From Psychrobacter urativorans (GTDB lineage: Bacteria; Pseudomonadota; Gammaproteobacteria; Pseudomonadales; Moraxellaceae), in the NCBI RefSeq assembly GCF_904846695.1, contig NZ_CAJHBR010000002.1, forward strand, positions 62,001-126,000: a DNA stretch of 64,000 nt. Direction: 5' to 3'. The notes under the pieces are model-generated. The model was not told where the DNA came from. It searched no databases and saw only the letters and a program-made list of their open reading frames with translations. How positions within the stretch are numbered: the first letter of the stretch is position 1; each line of letters begins with the position of its first letter. Shown in pieces: positions 8,316 to 18,300 of this stretch. The position numbers and the translations under genes were made by a program.

Positions 8316-9875
8316 ATGCCCTCACTTGCCACTGCCATCTCGTCATCTTCAACTACTGACTGCAAACCCTTAACCGTGCTGCACACCTCGGACTGGCATT
8401 TGGGGCGTAGATTGTATGGGCGTATGCGTTATGAAGAATTTGAAGCCTTTTTAACTTGGCTGCAACAGACTATCAGTGCGCAGCAAGTAGACGTCTTGAT
8501 CGTTGCTGGTGACATTTTTGACACTATGACGCCTAGTAACAAAGCGCAAGCGCTGTACTATGAGTTTTTAGGTAAAGTGTCAACCTTATGCTGCCAGCAT
8601 ATCGTTATAGTTGCTGGCAATCATGATTCGCCGACTTTTTTAGATGCGCCAAGCAAGGTATTGAAGTTTTTAAACGTCCATGTCATCGGCACCGCTTGTG
8701 AGGACTTGCATCAAGAAGTGCTGCTGCTAGAAGACCATCATGGCGACCCACTTTGCGTCATCGCTGCTGTGCCCTATCTGCGCGACCGCGATGTGCGTGG
8801 CAGCAAGGCTGGTGAGTCGGCTGACAGCAAAGACGCTAATGTCATCGCCGGTATTCGTGCCCATTACGATGAAGTGGCTAGTATCGCTAAAGCTCGTCAA
8901 CAGCAGCTAATTGACACTTATAAGCGCCACATTCCTATTATTGCCACAGGACATCTATTTGCCGCTGGCAGTAAGACTACCGAAGATGATGGCGTGCGTG
9001 ACCTTTATGTGGGTAATCTAGGTAAGATCTCTGCTGAGATGTTCGATGATTGCTTTGATTATGTTGCCCTTGGTCATCTCCATGTGCCGCAACGAGTCGG
9101 CGGTTGCGAGCATATTCGCTATTCAGGCTCACCCATTGCGATGGGTTTTGGCGAAGCTCGCCAGCAAAAACAAGTTTTATTAGTACAGTTTGGTGATGTG
9201 ACAGACCTTGTTACTAATGAAGATTTAGTTGCAAAAGCAGGTCATAACGTGGTTAAAAACACTATTAAACTTACGGAAAAAAAGATCAAAAAAGTCATCA
9301 ATAACTCTACGGCTCTGATGGACGATTTATTTGACTTTGAAGAAACAGAGGATGTTAACAGTAGTGATAGCATAGCTAAAGAGCTACATAGTCATCAAGC
9401 AGAAGAAAATTCTGTTTCGCTTACTAACCCTGCTAATAGTAAAACTCTGCATTTTGACGATGGTAATAAGATGCAAATTATTACGCTACCTATTCCCTGC
9501 TTTCAAAAGTTAGCGCAAGTTTCAGGTGACCTGCAAACTATTGCCACAACTATTAAAGCTATGACTCAGTTACAACCGATTTGGCTAGAGATTATTTATA
9601 CTGGCGATGAGATCGTCAGCGAGCTGCGTGAAGAAATACAAGCGATGGTAGAGGGCTTAGCGTTCGAGGTGTTAAAAATCAAGAACACTCGTACTTATAA
9701 TAAAGTGCTTAACCAAGAGCAAACCTCAGAGGCCTTGCAAGATCTTAATGAGCTTGAAGTGTTTGAGCGTTGTCTAACCACTCATGAGGTGGCTGAAAAT
9801 CAGAAAGACTCATTACGGGATGCTTATCAGCAAATACTGCATAATATTTATCATGCTGACAGTCGGGCGCAATAA
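8316..9875 (+). CDS. sbcD: Nuclease SbcD (Mre11-type subunit)
   Basis: This is the metallophosphoesterase subunit of the SbcCD complex, which cuts hairpins and cruciforms and processes double-strand ends. The metal-binding motifs are all present: TSDWHLG (D26, H28), GDIFD (D66), GNHDS (N102, H103), then GHLFAAG and LGHLHVPQ in the second half. It is 519 residues against about 400-420 for E. coli. The extra length is partly an N-terminal extension of about 15 residues and mostly a polar, acidic insertion at about residues 320-385 (DDLFDFEETED and surroundings) before the capping domain. sbcC starts 72 bases later, so the two form an operon. The start ATG has no strong ribosome site. Confidence 0.92.
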   Translation: MPSLATAISSSSTTDCKPLTVLHTSDWHLGRRLYGRMRYEEFEAFLTWLQQTISAQQVDVLIVAGDIFDTMTPSNKAQALYYEFLGKVSTLCCQHIVIVAGNHDSPTFLDAPSKVLKFLNVHVIGTACEDLHQEVLLLEDHHGDPLCVIAAVPYLRDRDVRGSKAGESADSKDANVIAGIRAHYDEVASIAKARQQQLIDTYKRHIPIIATGHLFAAGSKTTEDDGVRDLYVGNLGKISAEMFDDCFDYVALGHLHVPQRVGGCEHIRYSGSPIAMGFGEARQQKQVLLVQFGDVTDLVTNEDLVAKAGHNVVKNTIKLTEKKIKKVINNSTALMDDLFDFEETEDVNSSDSIAKELHSHQAEENSVSLTNPANSKTLHFDDGNKMQIITLPIPCFQKLAQVSGDLQTIATTIKAMTQLQPIWLEIIYTGDEIVSELREEIQAMVEGLAFEVLKIKNTRTYNKVLNQEQTSEALQDLNELEVFERCLTTHEVAENQKDSLRDAYQQILHNIYHADSRAQ

Positions 9876-9888
9876 TCAGCCATAAAGC

Positions 9889-9916
9889 CTTTGATACTTT
9901 GATACTTTGATACTTT
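9889..9916. repeat. Octanucleotide repeat (CTTTGATA)3 upstream of sbcC
   Basis: Three exact copies of CTTTGATA plus a degenerate fourth (CTTTTAAT) fill the short sbcD-sbcC gap. The unit differs by one base from the CTTTAATA array at 4471. Confidence 0.9.
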
Positions 9917-9947
9917 TAATATAACTCTAAAACCATAAGACCCCACC

Positions 9948-12900
9948 ATGCGCCTAATCGAACTGCGACTAAAAAACCTAAACTCCCTTAAGGGCGAATG
10001 GTATATCGACTTTGCCGATCCTGCTTTTATTAACGAAGGTATTTTTGCTATTACTGGGCAGACTGGCGCTGGCAAGACGACTATTCTAGACGCTATTTGT
10101 TTAGCCTTATATGGGGAAACGCCAAGGATTAATAGTATTAGTAAAAGCAGCAATGAGGTAATGACTCGGCAGACTGCAGACTGTTTCGCTGAAGTGGTTA
10201 TCGCTCTCAATGGCAGTCAGTATCGCTGCCGTTGGGGTCAGCGCCGAGCTTATGGTAAGTCAGATGGTAACTTACAAGACGCTACTCATGAGATTGCTAA
10301 GCTAAACCTTGAGGAGCCAGCCAAAGATGATGAGATTTTAGAGACCAAGCTATCACGTACTAAAGAGAAAATCATTGAGCTAACACGCATGGATTTTCAA
10401 CAATTCACGCGCTCCATTCTATTGGCGCAAGGTAGCTTTTCAGCATTTTTGAAGGCTAAAGCTGATGAGCGAGCTGATATTTTAGAGAAGATAACCGGGA
10501 CTGACATCTACGCTACTATCTCCGAGCACGTCCATGAAAAAAAACGCGCTGAAGAAGATATTCTAAGCAAGCTGCAAATCGGTCTTGAGGGCTTGAGCCT
10601 ATTAGATAGCGCTCAAGAGGCTGAGCTTAAGCACGCCTTAACTACCCATCAGACCACTCTGACAGCGCAGCAACACACCTTTAAGCAGTTAAATGAGCAG
10701 CTTAATTGGCTGGATGCTGTGCATGAGTTGCAGCAAAAGCAACTGAATTTTAGCACTGAGCTTGAGCAAGCTAAGCAAGCCCAGCAAGCTTTTATCCCTG
10801 ATGCTACTCGTCTAGCAGCCGCTAATAAAGCGCTAGAAATTGATAGTCAATACAGTCAGTTAGTTAACAGTCGTGATAATATAAGGCATTTAACTGCTCA
10901 ACAGCAGCAGATTACCAGCCAGCTTGCTGGGCAACAAGTTAGCTTACAACAAGCGGCTAATCGTCTCACTACTGTGCACCATCTACAAGCTCAAGCTGAT
11001 AACGAACTACACGCGACTTTGCCTATTATCATAAAAGTACGTGCCTTAGATGCGGATATAAGACAGCAAGCACATAGCTTGAGTGATTATAACCAACGTC
11101 AAGATACGCTATCTACTAACCTGCAATGCCAAGCGGCAGAGCTTGTTAATCACCAACAGCAGCAAGTCGCTAATCAGGCGCAGCTGGCGAGTACTGATAA
11201 GTATCTTGAGGACAATAGTCAACTTAGTGACCTTGATACGGATACCGCTATTTTTGATAGTAATTGCAGCCGTTTAAAAGCTTTACTACAAGATAACATC
11301 AGCCAAGCACAAGCTAAAAAGGCTGTTGACGCTCAAGCCAAACACTATCAGCAGCAACTTGCTAAATTAGCTGAGCAGCAAGCGGTAGAGCAATTGGCAA
11401 TAGCTACAGCTCGCCAGCAGCTTAGCGAATTACAGCAGCAACAAGCTGCCTTGCTAGCTAATAAATCACTAGCTGATAGACGGATTGAGCAAGAGCAAAT
11501 TGAGCATAGCAGTAGTCAAGTTGAGCAAATAAAAGCTAAGATCCAACAGTTAACGCAGCTATCCGAACAAATCAATGCTATAAACTCAGCGCTACCCATA
11601 ATTAATGATCAACTGCTAATTATCGAGCAACTAATCAGCAAAGACGAGTCGGCCATTACTGAGACTAAGCTCAAACGCCAAGATAAACAGCAGCACTTAG
11701 ACTTGCTACAAAGAGTCGCTAAGCTCGAAGATTATATTGTCGAGTTAGAAGAGCATAGCCCATGCCCACTTTGTGGTGCTACTGAGCACCCGTACGCTAA
11801 GCATCATCCCTTTTTAGAAACCGGCAAAGACAGTGACAACAGCAATCAGCTGTCGCCAACTATGCAGACTAAGCATCAGCTGAATGAATTAGATAAGCTT
11901 CTCGATAGCTTACAGCATACCTTATCAGCGCATCGTATCGACTATGCCACTAAGCAAACTAGCATTGTGCAACAGCAGCAGCAATTAACCCCTTTATATA
12001 ATCAAGTCAAGGCTTTAACTGGTGACATTGAAAAGATAATAGCCACTCAAACCCCTGTATTAGTCTCATTACCACCTTCAGTATCAACTATCATTGCGCC
12101 ATTAACCACCATAGCTGCCGATATGGCGGCCCTACGCCAACAGCTAGAGGGCAAAGTAGCAACTGCCATCATCACTGATCATGCTACCTCGTTAGCGTTA
12201 ATAAATACCATGCAGCAACAGCTCGCTGAGCAACGCAATGCTATTAGAGCTGTGCTAGCTCAATATGAAAACCTCACCAGCTCCCTGACACAGAGTAGTA
12301 AAGTTATCGAAACCAAGGAGCAGCAGTACTATAAGCTGACAGCGGATATCAGTGCGATTGAAAGCGATCTAAAACTTAGTCTGCAAAAAACCGCAACTAT
12401 AGATAGCACTATAGAAAATAACTTCTATGAGCTGGCAACAGTCAGTAGCACCGTTCAATCTTTAGTCGCTAAGTATCCCCTAAGCAGCTATGTTGCAGAG
12501 CTAACAAGCGATTCTTTTGCAGTGGATACTGTTTGTAATACTTTGCCAACAGTTTTACCGTTACTAAGCACTAGTATTGATCAACAAACGCTTGTCGATG
12601 CGGCAGAGGCTAACGATTATATAGAGCAGTTGCGCCAATACCGTAGCGGCTTAGTACAGTTAAAAAAGCTATTCAATAGCAAAAAACAGTCCCAGCAAAC
12701 GCTGTTTACTAACCTTAGTAGCCTAAATACTCAGATAAAAACCCAACAGATGCAGCTTGATAAGGATACGGCGGAGCTTGATAAGCTCAGCGAGACTATC
12801 AAACAGCAGACTGAATTATTGAACCAATTAAGGCAGGACAGAAAGCAGCAGTTTGACCATAAACACCCTGATGAAGAGGAAAGTCGGTTACGCTCTTTAG

Positions 12901-13925
12901 TTGCACAGGCCACTAACGAGCAAATAGCGGCGCAAAGACTGCATGACAATACGGCACAAGCATTAGCACAATTAGAAGAAAAGCAGCAGCAGCTGATCGC
13001 ACAGCTACAGACAGCTACTCAGACTATGCAAGCTCAACAACAGGCTTTTACAACTGTATTAGCAGCATCGCAGTTCACGGATGAAGCGGCTTTTGTGGCG
13101 GCGCGCCTACCTTTAGAGCAGCGCAGACAGCTTACTCATCGCCAGCAAAGTATCGATAACCAGCTGCAGCAAGTACAGTCATTACTGACTCAAACCTCCC
13201 AAGCGCTCAAGCATAAGCTGGACACCCCACTGACTGTGGCTGACCGAGCCACACTTGCCGCCGAACAACAGCAAATGCAGGACAGCAATACTCGATTGAG
13301 TGAAATGATTGGGGCGATAAGTGGGCAGCTCAAAGACAATAATGACAAAAAAAGCGCTCAACAACACAAACGTCAGGCTATTGATGAACAAAAACAAAAG
13401 CTACAAGTATGGCAGCAGCTACATAAGCTAATTGGTTCGGCCGATGGTAAAAAATACCGTACCTTTGCTCAAGGGCTAACCTTTGATATTATGGTTCGCC
13501 ATGCTAATACTCAGCTGCATAAGATGAGCGACCGCTATCTGCTGATTCGTGACGATAATAATGCGCTAGAGCTCAATGTCATCGACAACTATCAAGGTGG
13601 CGAAGTGCGCAGCACCAAGAACCTCTCCGGCGGCGAAGGCTTTATTATCAGCCTTGCCCTAGCGCTTGGATTGTCGCAAATGGCCAGTCATAACATTCGT
13701 GTCGATTCGCTCTTCTTGGATGAAGGCTTTGGTACATTGGATGACGAATCACTCGATATCGCCCTCGATACTTTGACTAGCTTGCAGCAAGAAGGTAAAT
13801 TAATCGGGGTCATCTCTCACGTTCAAGCCTTGAAAGAGCGTATATTGACCCAAATTCAGGTCAAAAAACTCTCTGGTGGCTTTAGTGAAATCAGTGGTCA
13901 GGGCTGTCATAAGATTATCAGTTGA
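9948..13925 (+). CDS. sbcC: Exonuclease subunit SbcC (Rad50-type SMC ATPase)
   Basis: This is the ATPase partner of SbcD. The Walker A motif GQTGAGKTT is at residues 37-45. Very long glutamine-rich coiled coils follow, broken at residues 606-609 by the zinc hook CPLC that joins two molecules. The C-terminal half carries the ABC signature NLSGGEGF and the Walker B motif SLFLDEGFGTLDDE. At 1325 residues it is longer than E. coli SbcC (1048), owing to extended coiled-coil arms. The first codons MRLIELRLKNLNSLKGEW are typical of the family, which supports ATG 9948. A WG-repeat gene follows after 41 bases and may be co-transcribed. Confidence 0.95.
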   Translation: MRLIELRLKNLNSLKGEWYIDFADPAFINEGIFAITGQTGAGKTTILDAICLALYGETPRINSISKSSNEVMTRQTADCFAEVVIALNGSQYRCRWGQRRAYGKSDGNLQDATHEIAKLNLEEPAKDDEILETKLSRTKEKIIELTRMDFQQFTRSILLAQGSFSAFLKAKADERADILEKITGTDIYATISEHVHEKKRAEEDILSKLQIGLEGLSLLDSAQEAELKHALTTHQTTLTAQQHTFKQLNEQLNWLDAVHELQQKQLNFSTELEQAKQAQQAFIPDATRLAAANKALEIDSQYSQLVNSRDNIRHLTAQQQQITSQLAGQQVSLQQAANRLTTVHHLQAQADNELHATLPIIIKVRALDADIRQQAHSLSDYNQRQDTLSTNLQCQAAELVNHQQQQVANQAQLASTDKYLEDNSQLSDLDTDTAIFDSNCSRLKALLQDNISQAQAKKAVDAQAKHYQQQLAKLAEQQAVEQLAIATARQQLSELQQQQAALLANKSLADRRIEQEQIEHSSSQVEQIKAKIQQLTQLSEQINAINSALPIINDQLLIIEQLISKDESAITETKLKRQDKQQHLDLLQRVAKLEDYIVELEEHSPCPLCGATEHPYAKHHPFLETGKDSDNSNQLSPTMQTKHQLNELDKLLDSLQHTLSAHRIDYATKQTSIVQQQQQLTPLYNQVKALTGDIEKIIATQTPVLVSLPPSVSTIIAPLTTIAADMAALRQQLEGKVATAIITDHATSLALINTMQQQLAEQRNAIRAVLAQYENLTSSLTQSSKVIETKEQQYYKLTADISAIESDLKLSLQKTATIDSTIENNFYELATVSSTVQSLVAKYPLSSYVAELTSDSFAVDTVCNTLPTVLPLLSTSIDQQTLVDAAEANDYIEQLRQYRSGLVQLKKLFNSKKQSQQTLFTNLSSLNTQIKTQQMQLDKDTAELDKLSETIKQQTELLNQLRQDRKQQFDHKHPDEEESRLRSLVAQATNEQIAAQRLHDNTAQALAQLEEKQQQLIAQLQTATQTMQAQQQAFTTVLAASQFTDEAAFVAARLPLEQRRQLTHRQQSIDNQLQQVQSLLTQTSQALKHKLDTPLTVADRATLAAEQQQMQDSNTRLSEMIGAISGQLKDNNDKKSAQQHKRQAIDEQKQKLQVWQQLHKLIGSADGKKYRTFAQGLTFDIMVRHANTQLHKMSDRYLLIRDDNNALELNVIDNYQGGEVRSTKNLSGGEGFIISLALALGLSQMASHNIRVDSLFLDEGFGTLDDESLDIALDTLTSLQQEGKLIGVISHVQALKERILTQIQVKKLSGGFSEISGQGCHKIIS

Positions 13926-13966
13926 TGAAGTAACAAGTTTAAGAATCTAGCTACAAAGGCTTTGAT

Positions 13967-15205
13967 ATGGATATGCTTATAAAGAAACTCATCGATAGCT
14001 TCTACGCTAATGTCCTACCTATTAGTGTGTTTTGCTTAACGGTGGTGGCCTCTGTTTTAATTACTACCTCTGCTCAAGCGACCATCAACTGTGCTGGTTA
14101 TTTGCCCAATAGCTATTTTGAGCGTATTGATGACGATAGCAAGTTCGCTGGCAAGTTGATTGAATCGGCAGATAGCAGCCAACAGCTAGAAGACTTAAAC
14201 GGCAAAGTCTTATTAGATAACTTGACCGATGCTTATATATTGATGAATAAGTACCTACTCGCCAGCAAAGATACGGTAAGTGGGAAGAAATACGGAGTCG
14301 TTACCGCAACAGGCGAAGTTATCGTACCTTTTGCTTACGATGATATTGTGACTGAGCCTGACATTTATACTAGCTTTATTGTCAGTATTGATATGCCAAA
14401 CGGACTAATCAAACAAGGCATTGTTGATCGTGAGGGTTATTGGATATACCCTGCGGTCAACAATGCACCACAACAACGTAGAATCGACAACGGCTACGGC
14501 AATTATCGTTATGCGCAACCAACCCAGCGACTCATCGAAGCAGTCGATGTACCACTCAATCTTACAGCCGCCGCTATCAGTCACGCACATTATGATAGCG
14601 ACAATGATCGGGATTATTTTTTAATCAAATCTTTAGTAGGCGCTGGCAAGTCAGCTCAGGTTGGCTTGCTTAATGATCAAAGCAACTGGGTAATTGCGCA
14701 GCAATACGATGAGTTGCAACCACTAAACGCTTGTAACGGTCAGCCTTTGTATTTACAGGCTATATCTACAAAAGCATTTACTTCAAAAATGCAACGGCAA
14801 ACGGCTCTCCTCGATCAAAATGCCAGTGTTATTATCCCTTTTGCAGCCAATCAGAATATTGAGGTTTTTAATAGCAGGGATAGCTCGACACTATTTTTAC
14901 GTAGTGATTTAATCGAAGGTAGTACAGCTACTGGGATGACTGAAGACATCAAGAATGACATCGTTAGTGCCCAAATTATTGACGCTAAAGGTAAAGTAAT
15001 ATTGTTATCAGAGTCAGCTATCGTAAAACTGCTATACCATCAGCTTTATGCTTACAAGCAAGATGGCAAGTTTGGCCTTATCGATGACCGAGCCAATATG
15101 GTATTAGCGCCACAGTTTGATAGTTACCGTGATGAAGGCAATAAAGTATGGGTAGAAAAGCAAGGTAAGATGTTTGATTTAGCTACGTTGATTGAGTTGG
15201 ATTAA
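13967..15205 (+). CDS. Exported WG-repeat protein
   Basis: This 412-residue protein has an N-terminal signal peptide (hydrophobic core about residues 16-36, probable cleavage after AQA). Scattered degenerate WG repeats are visible as KYGVVTATGEVIVPFAYDDI, KQGIVDREGYWIYPAV, AQVGLLNDQSNWVIAQQYDEL and, near the end, KFGLIDDRANMVLAPQFDSY. The repeats are fewer and more diverged than in the protein at 3490-4461. No enzyme domain is recognised and the function is unknown. It sits 41 bases after sbcC on the same strand with no terminator between, so it may share that transcript without being functionally related. A terminator follows. Confidence 0.7.
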   Translation: MDMLIKKLIDSFYANVLPISVFCLTVVASVLITTSAQATINCAGYLPNSYFERIDDDSKFAGKLIESADSSQQLEDLNGKVLLDNLTDAYILMNKYLLASKDTVSGKKYGVVTATGEVIVPFAYDDIVTEPDIYTSFIVSIDMPNGLIKQGIVDREGYWIYPAVNNAPQQRRIDNGYGNYRYAQPTQRLIEAVDVPLNLTAAAISHAHYDSDNDRDYFLIKSLVGAGKSAQVGLLNDQSNWVIAQQYDELQPLNACNGQPLYLQAISTKAFTSKMQRQTALLDQNASVIIPFAANQNIEVFNSRDSSTLFLRSDLIEGSTATGMTEDIKNDIVSAQIIDAKGKVILLSESAIVKLLYHQLYAYKQDGKFGLIDDRANMVLAPQFDSYRDEGNKVWVEKQGKMFDLATLIELD

Positions 15206-15233
15206 TTATTTTGTGCTTCAATTATTAAACAAT

Positions 15234-15267
15234 AAAAAACCACCCTTATCATAAGAGTGGTTTTTTT
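15234..15267. terminator. Bidirectional terminator between WG gene and gdhB
   Basis: AAAAACCAC and GTGGTTTTT form the outer stem, with CTTAT and ATAAG extending it. A and T runs on either side allow use by both converging genes. Confidence 0.85.
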
Positions 15268-15301
15268 AGATCTATTAATCACTAAACTCGCTAAGTAATC
15301 C

Positions 15302-18300
15302 TTACTTAGTAACTATTCCGCTCAGCTCACTCATCAATACTGACAGTGCTGATAAGCTAATAGCTTGCTCATCATTACCATCTAATTTTTGCATCTCGAT
15401 AGTAACTGACTCTAGCTGCGCTTGATGACGAGACTTCCAGTCACTAAAGGCTTGCTTAGCATCAGGCTGAGATAACAGTGCATCCATAAGCATACGTAAG
15501 CTACGTGATAGCTCATTCACTAGCGCATGACGAGCACGGCGATCCCAATAGTCTTGCTGTGGTAGAGTAGCAATATTATCCATCATCCAATCAAGTTGTA
15601 ACACCCGATAGGCTTCAAAGTATAGCGAGGCAATCTCATCGACAGGGCGTTCATACTGCTCAGCGAGTAAAGCTGCATCCAGAGCATCAACATGATATGC
15701 AAGCATAGCAAACAGCGCCGCATCCTTATCAGATAGGCCATCTTTAGTTAAGCTGGCAGTATCTTCTTGCAAGTATTGAGCGTACTGCTGCTCAATAAAG
15801 CCGCCTATTTTAGTCAGTTTATTGACACTACCGACGAAGCGATCAATCATATCCGTCACTTGTAACTCTTGACCAAAGGCATTGATGAACCACACTACCC
15901 CACGCTCAAGCGCATCACGCAGGCGTAGCTCGAGATTAAGTAGCAGCTTAGCATCGACTTTATTATCCAAGGCTTCTAGCATTTTCCATGCGGTGGATAC
16001 TTCAAACACATCACGAGTAATGGCATAAGCACGAATAATAGTATCTATGGTTTGTCCGGTTTCCTCATAAAGACGGAATAGCGCTTCAATACCTAGACGG
16101 TTGACCACACTGTTAGTCAAATAAGTACTGATAATCTCACGATGTAGGCGATGTTCTGTCATCTCACCAAAGAAGCGGCCAACTAGCTCATCAGGGAAGT
16201 ACTTGCGTAGTTCATTGACGAAGTACGGGTCGTCAGGCAAATCAGACAATAACAAACTATCGTAAATCCACATCTTGCCATAAGCCATAACTACGGCTAG
16301 TTCTGGGTTAGTCAAACCAGTTCCTGCTTTTTGACGTCGAGCAATCTCTTCATCTGCTGGCAAGTATTCAATCGCTCGGTCTAAGCGTTGCTCAGATTCT
16401 AACAGCTGAATAAAGCGCTGATGATCGCTCAAGTTAGCCGCTGCTCGCAGATGGCTTAGCTCGATAGCTTGTGGTTGTAGATAGTTTTGACGCAGTACTA
16501 ACTGTGCGACTGTATCCGTCATACTCTCTAGTAGCTCATTACGCTGCTTAAGGGTCATATCACCTTGCTCGACAACTTTACCGAGTAAAATTTTGATATT
16601 GACCTCATGATCTGAGCAGTTAACGCCACCTGAGTTATCGATAGCGTCAGTATAGATGCGCCCGCCAGTTTGCGCATACTCGATACGACCTTGTTGAGTG
16701 AAACCTAAGTTACCACCCTCACCGACGACGGCAGTGCGTAGCTCGCCACCATCGACACGTAGCGCATCGTTAGCTCGGTCACCAACATCAGCATGGCTCT
16801 CGTTAGCACTTTTGACATAAGTACCAATACCGCCATTCCAAATCAAATCAACGGGAGCACGAAGTAATGCGCTGATAAAGTCGTTCGGCGCTAAACTATC
16901 AGCGCTAATATCGAACAGCTGTTTCATCTCGGCACTAATAGCGATAGTTTTATCGTTACGTGAGAACACCCCGCCACCTTGGCTAATTAGTGACTTCTCA
17001 TAGTCATCCCAAGTAGAGCGCGGCGTATTGAATAAGCGCTCACGCTCAGCATAAGAGTCTTCAGTATTAGGATTAGGATCTATAAAGATATGCAGGTGGT
17101 TAAAGGCGGCAACCAGCTTAGTATGAGTCGATTGCAGCATACCGTTACCGAATACATCGCCGCTCATATCACCGATGCCGACGACGGTGAAGTCATCACG
17201 GTTTTGAATATCCATACCGCGCATACGGAAGTGACGTTTCACTGACTCCCAACCACCACGTGCAGTGATACCCATAGCTTTATGGTCATAACCGACTGAG
17301 CCACCAGAAGCAAAGGCATCATCGAGCCAAAAGTTATATTCAGTAGATATAGCGTTGGCAATATCAGAGAAACTAGCGGTCCCTTTGTCAGCCGCGACTA
17401 CTAAGTAGGGATCGTCTTCATCATGACGCACGGTGTTAGCTGGCGGGACGATATTACCGTCAATAATATTATCGGTGACATCGAGCATCCCACGTAAGAA
17501 CGTCTGATAGCAAGCAATACCTTCTGCTTGGAAGGCTTCACGACCATCAGCAATAGTCTTAGTTTTGACAATGAAGCCACCCTTAGAACCAACTGGTACG
17601 ATTACCGCATTTTTGACCATTTGTGCTTTTACTAGGCCCAATACTTCCGTACGGAAATCCTCCATTCGATCCGACCAACGCAGGCCACCACGTGCCGCTT
17701 TGCCGCCACGCATATGTACAGCTTCAACACGCGGTGAATAGACAAATATCTCGAACATCAGCTTAGGTTTAGGTAGATTCGGAATATCCGCCGCTAAGAA
17801 CTTAAAGGACAATCTATCTTTGCGCTGACCATCGCTGTCAGTCTGATAAAAGTTAGTGCGTATCATAGCGTTGATTAGATCTAGGTACCAACGCAAAATG
17901 CGATCTTCATCTAAGCTATCAACTTCGACTAGCGCTGCTGTTAGCTGTTGCTGAATTTCTGTCACTTTCTCAGTGCGTATACTACTATCATGCTCATCAT
18001 ACTTAGGGTTCATACGAGCATCGAACAGACTGACTAATGCCACACTAATAGCGCTATATTTGACCAAAGTTTGCTGCACATAAGCGCTAGAAAACGGTGC
18101 TCTAGCTTGGCGCATATAACTCGATAAAGCGCGCAATATAACCACTTCATAAGTATCAAGTTTAGTAGTTAGTATTAGCTCATTAAAGCTATCGCTTTCG
18201 ACACGTCCTGCCCATATCTCTTTTAGACTGTCCTCAAACTGAGCACGCACAACACGCATATCGATAGTATCAACATGCTCTAAGTTTAGCTCGTATTCTT

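Noticed and set aside
9851..10210. 119-codon minus-strand frame overlapping sbcC
   Set aside because: It lies opposite the conserved Walker A region of sbcC and is a shadow frame.
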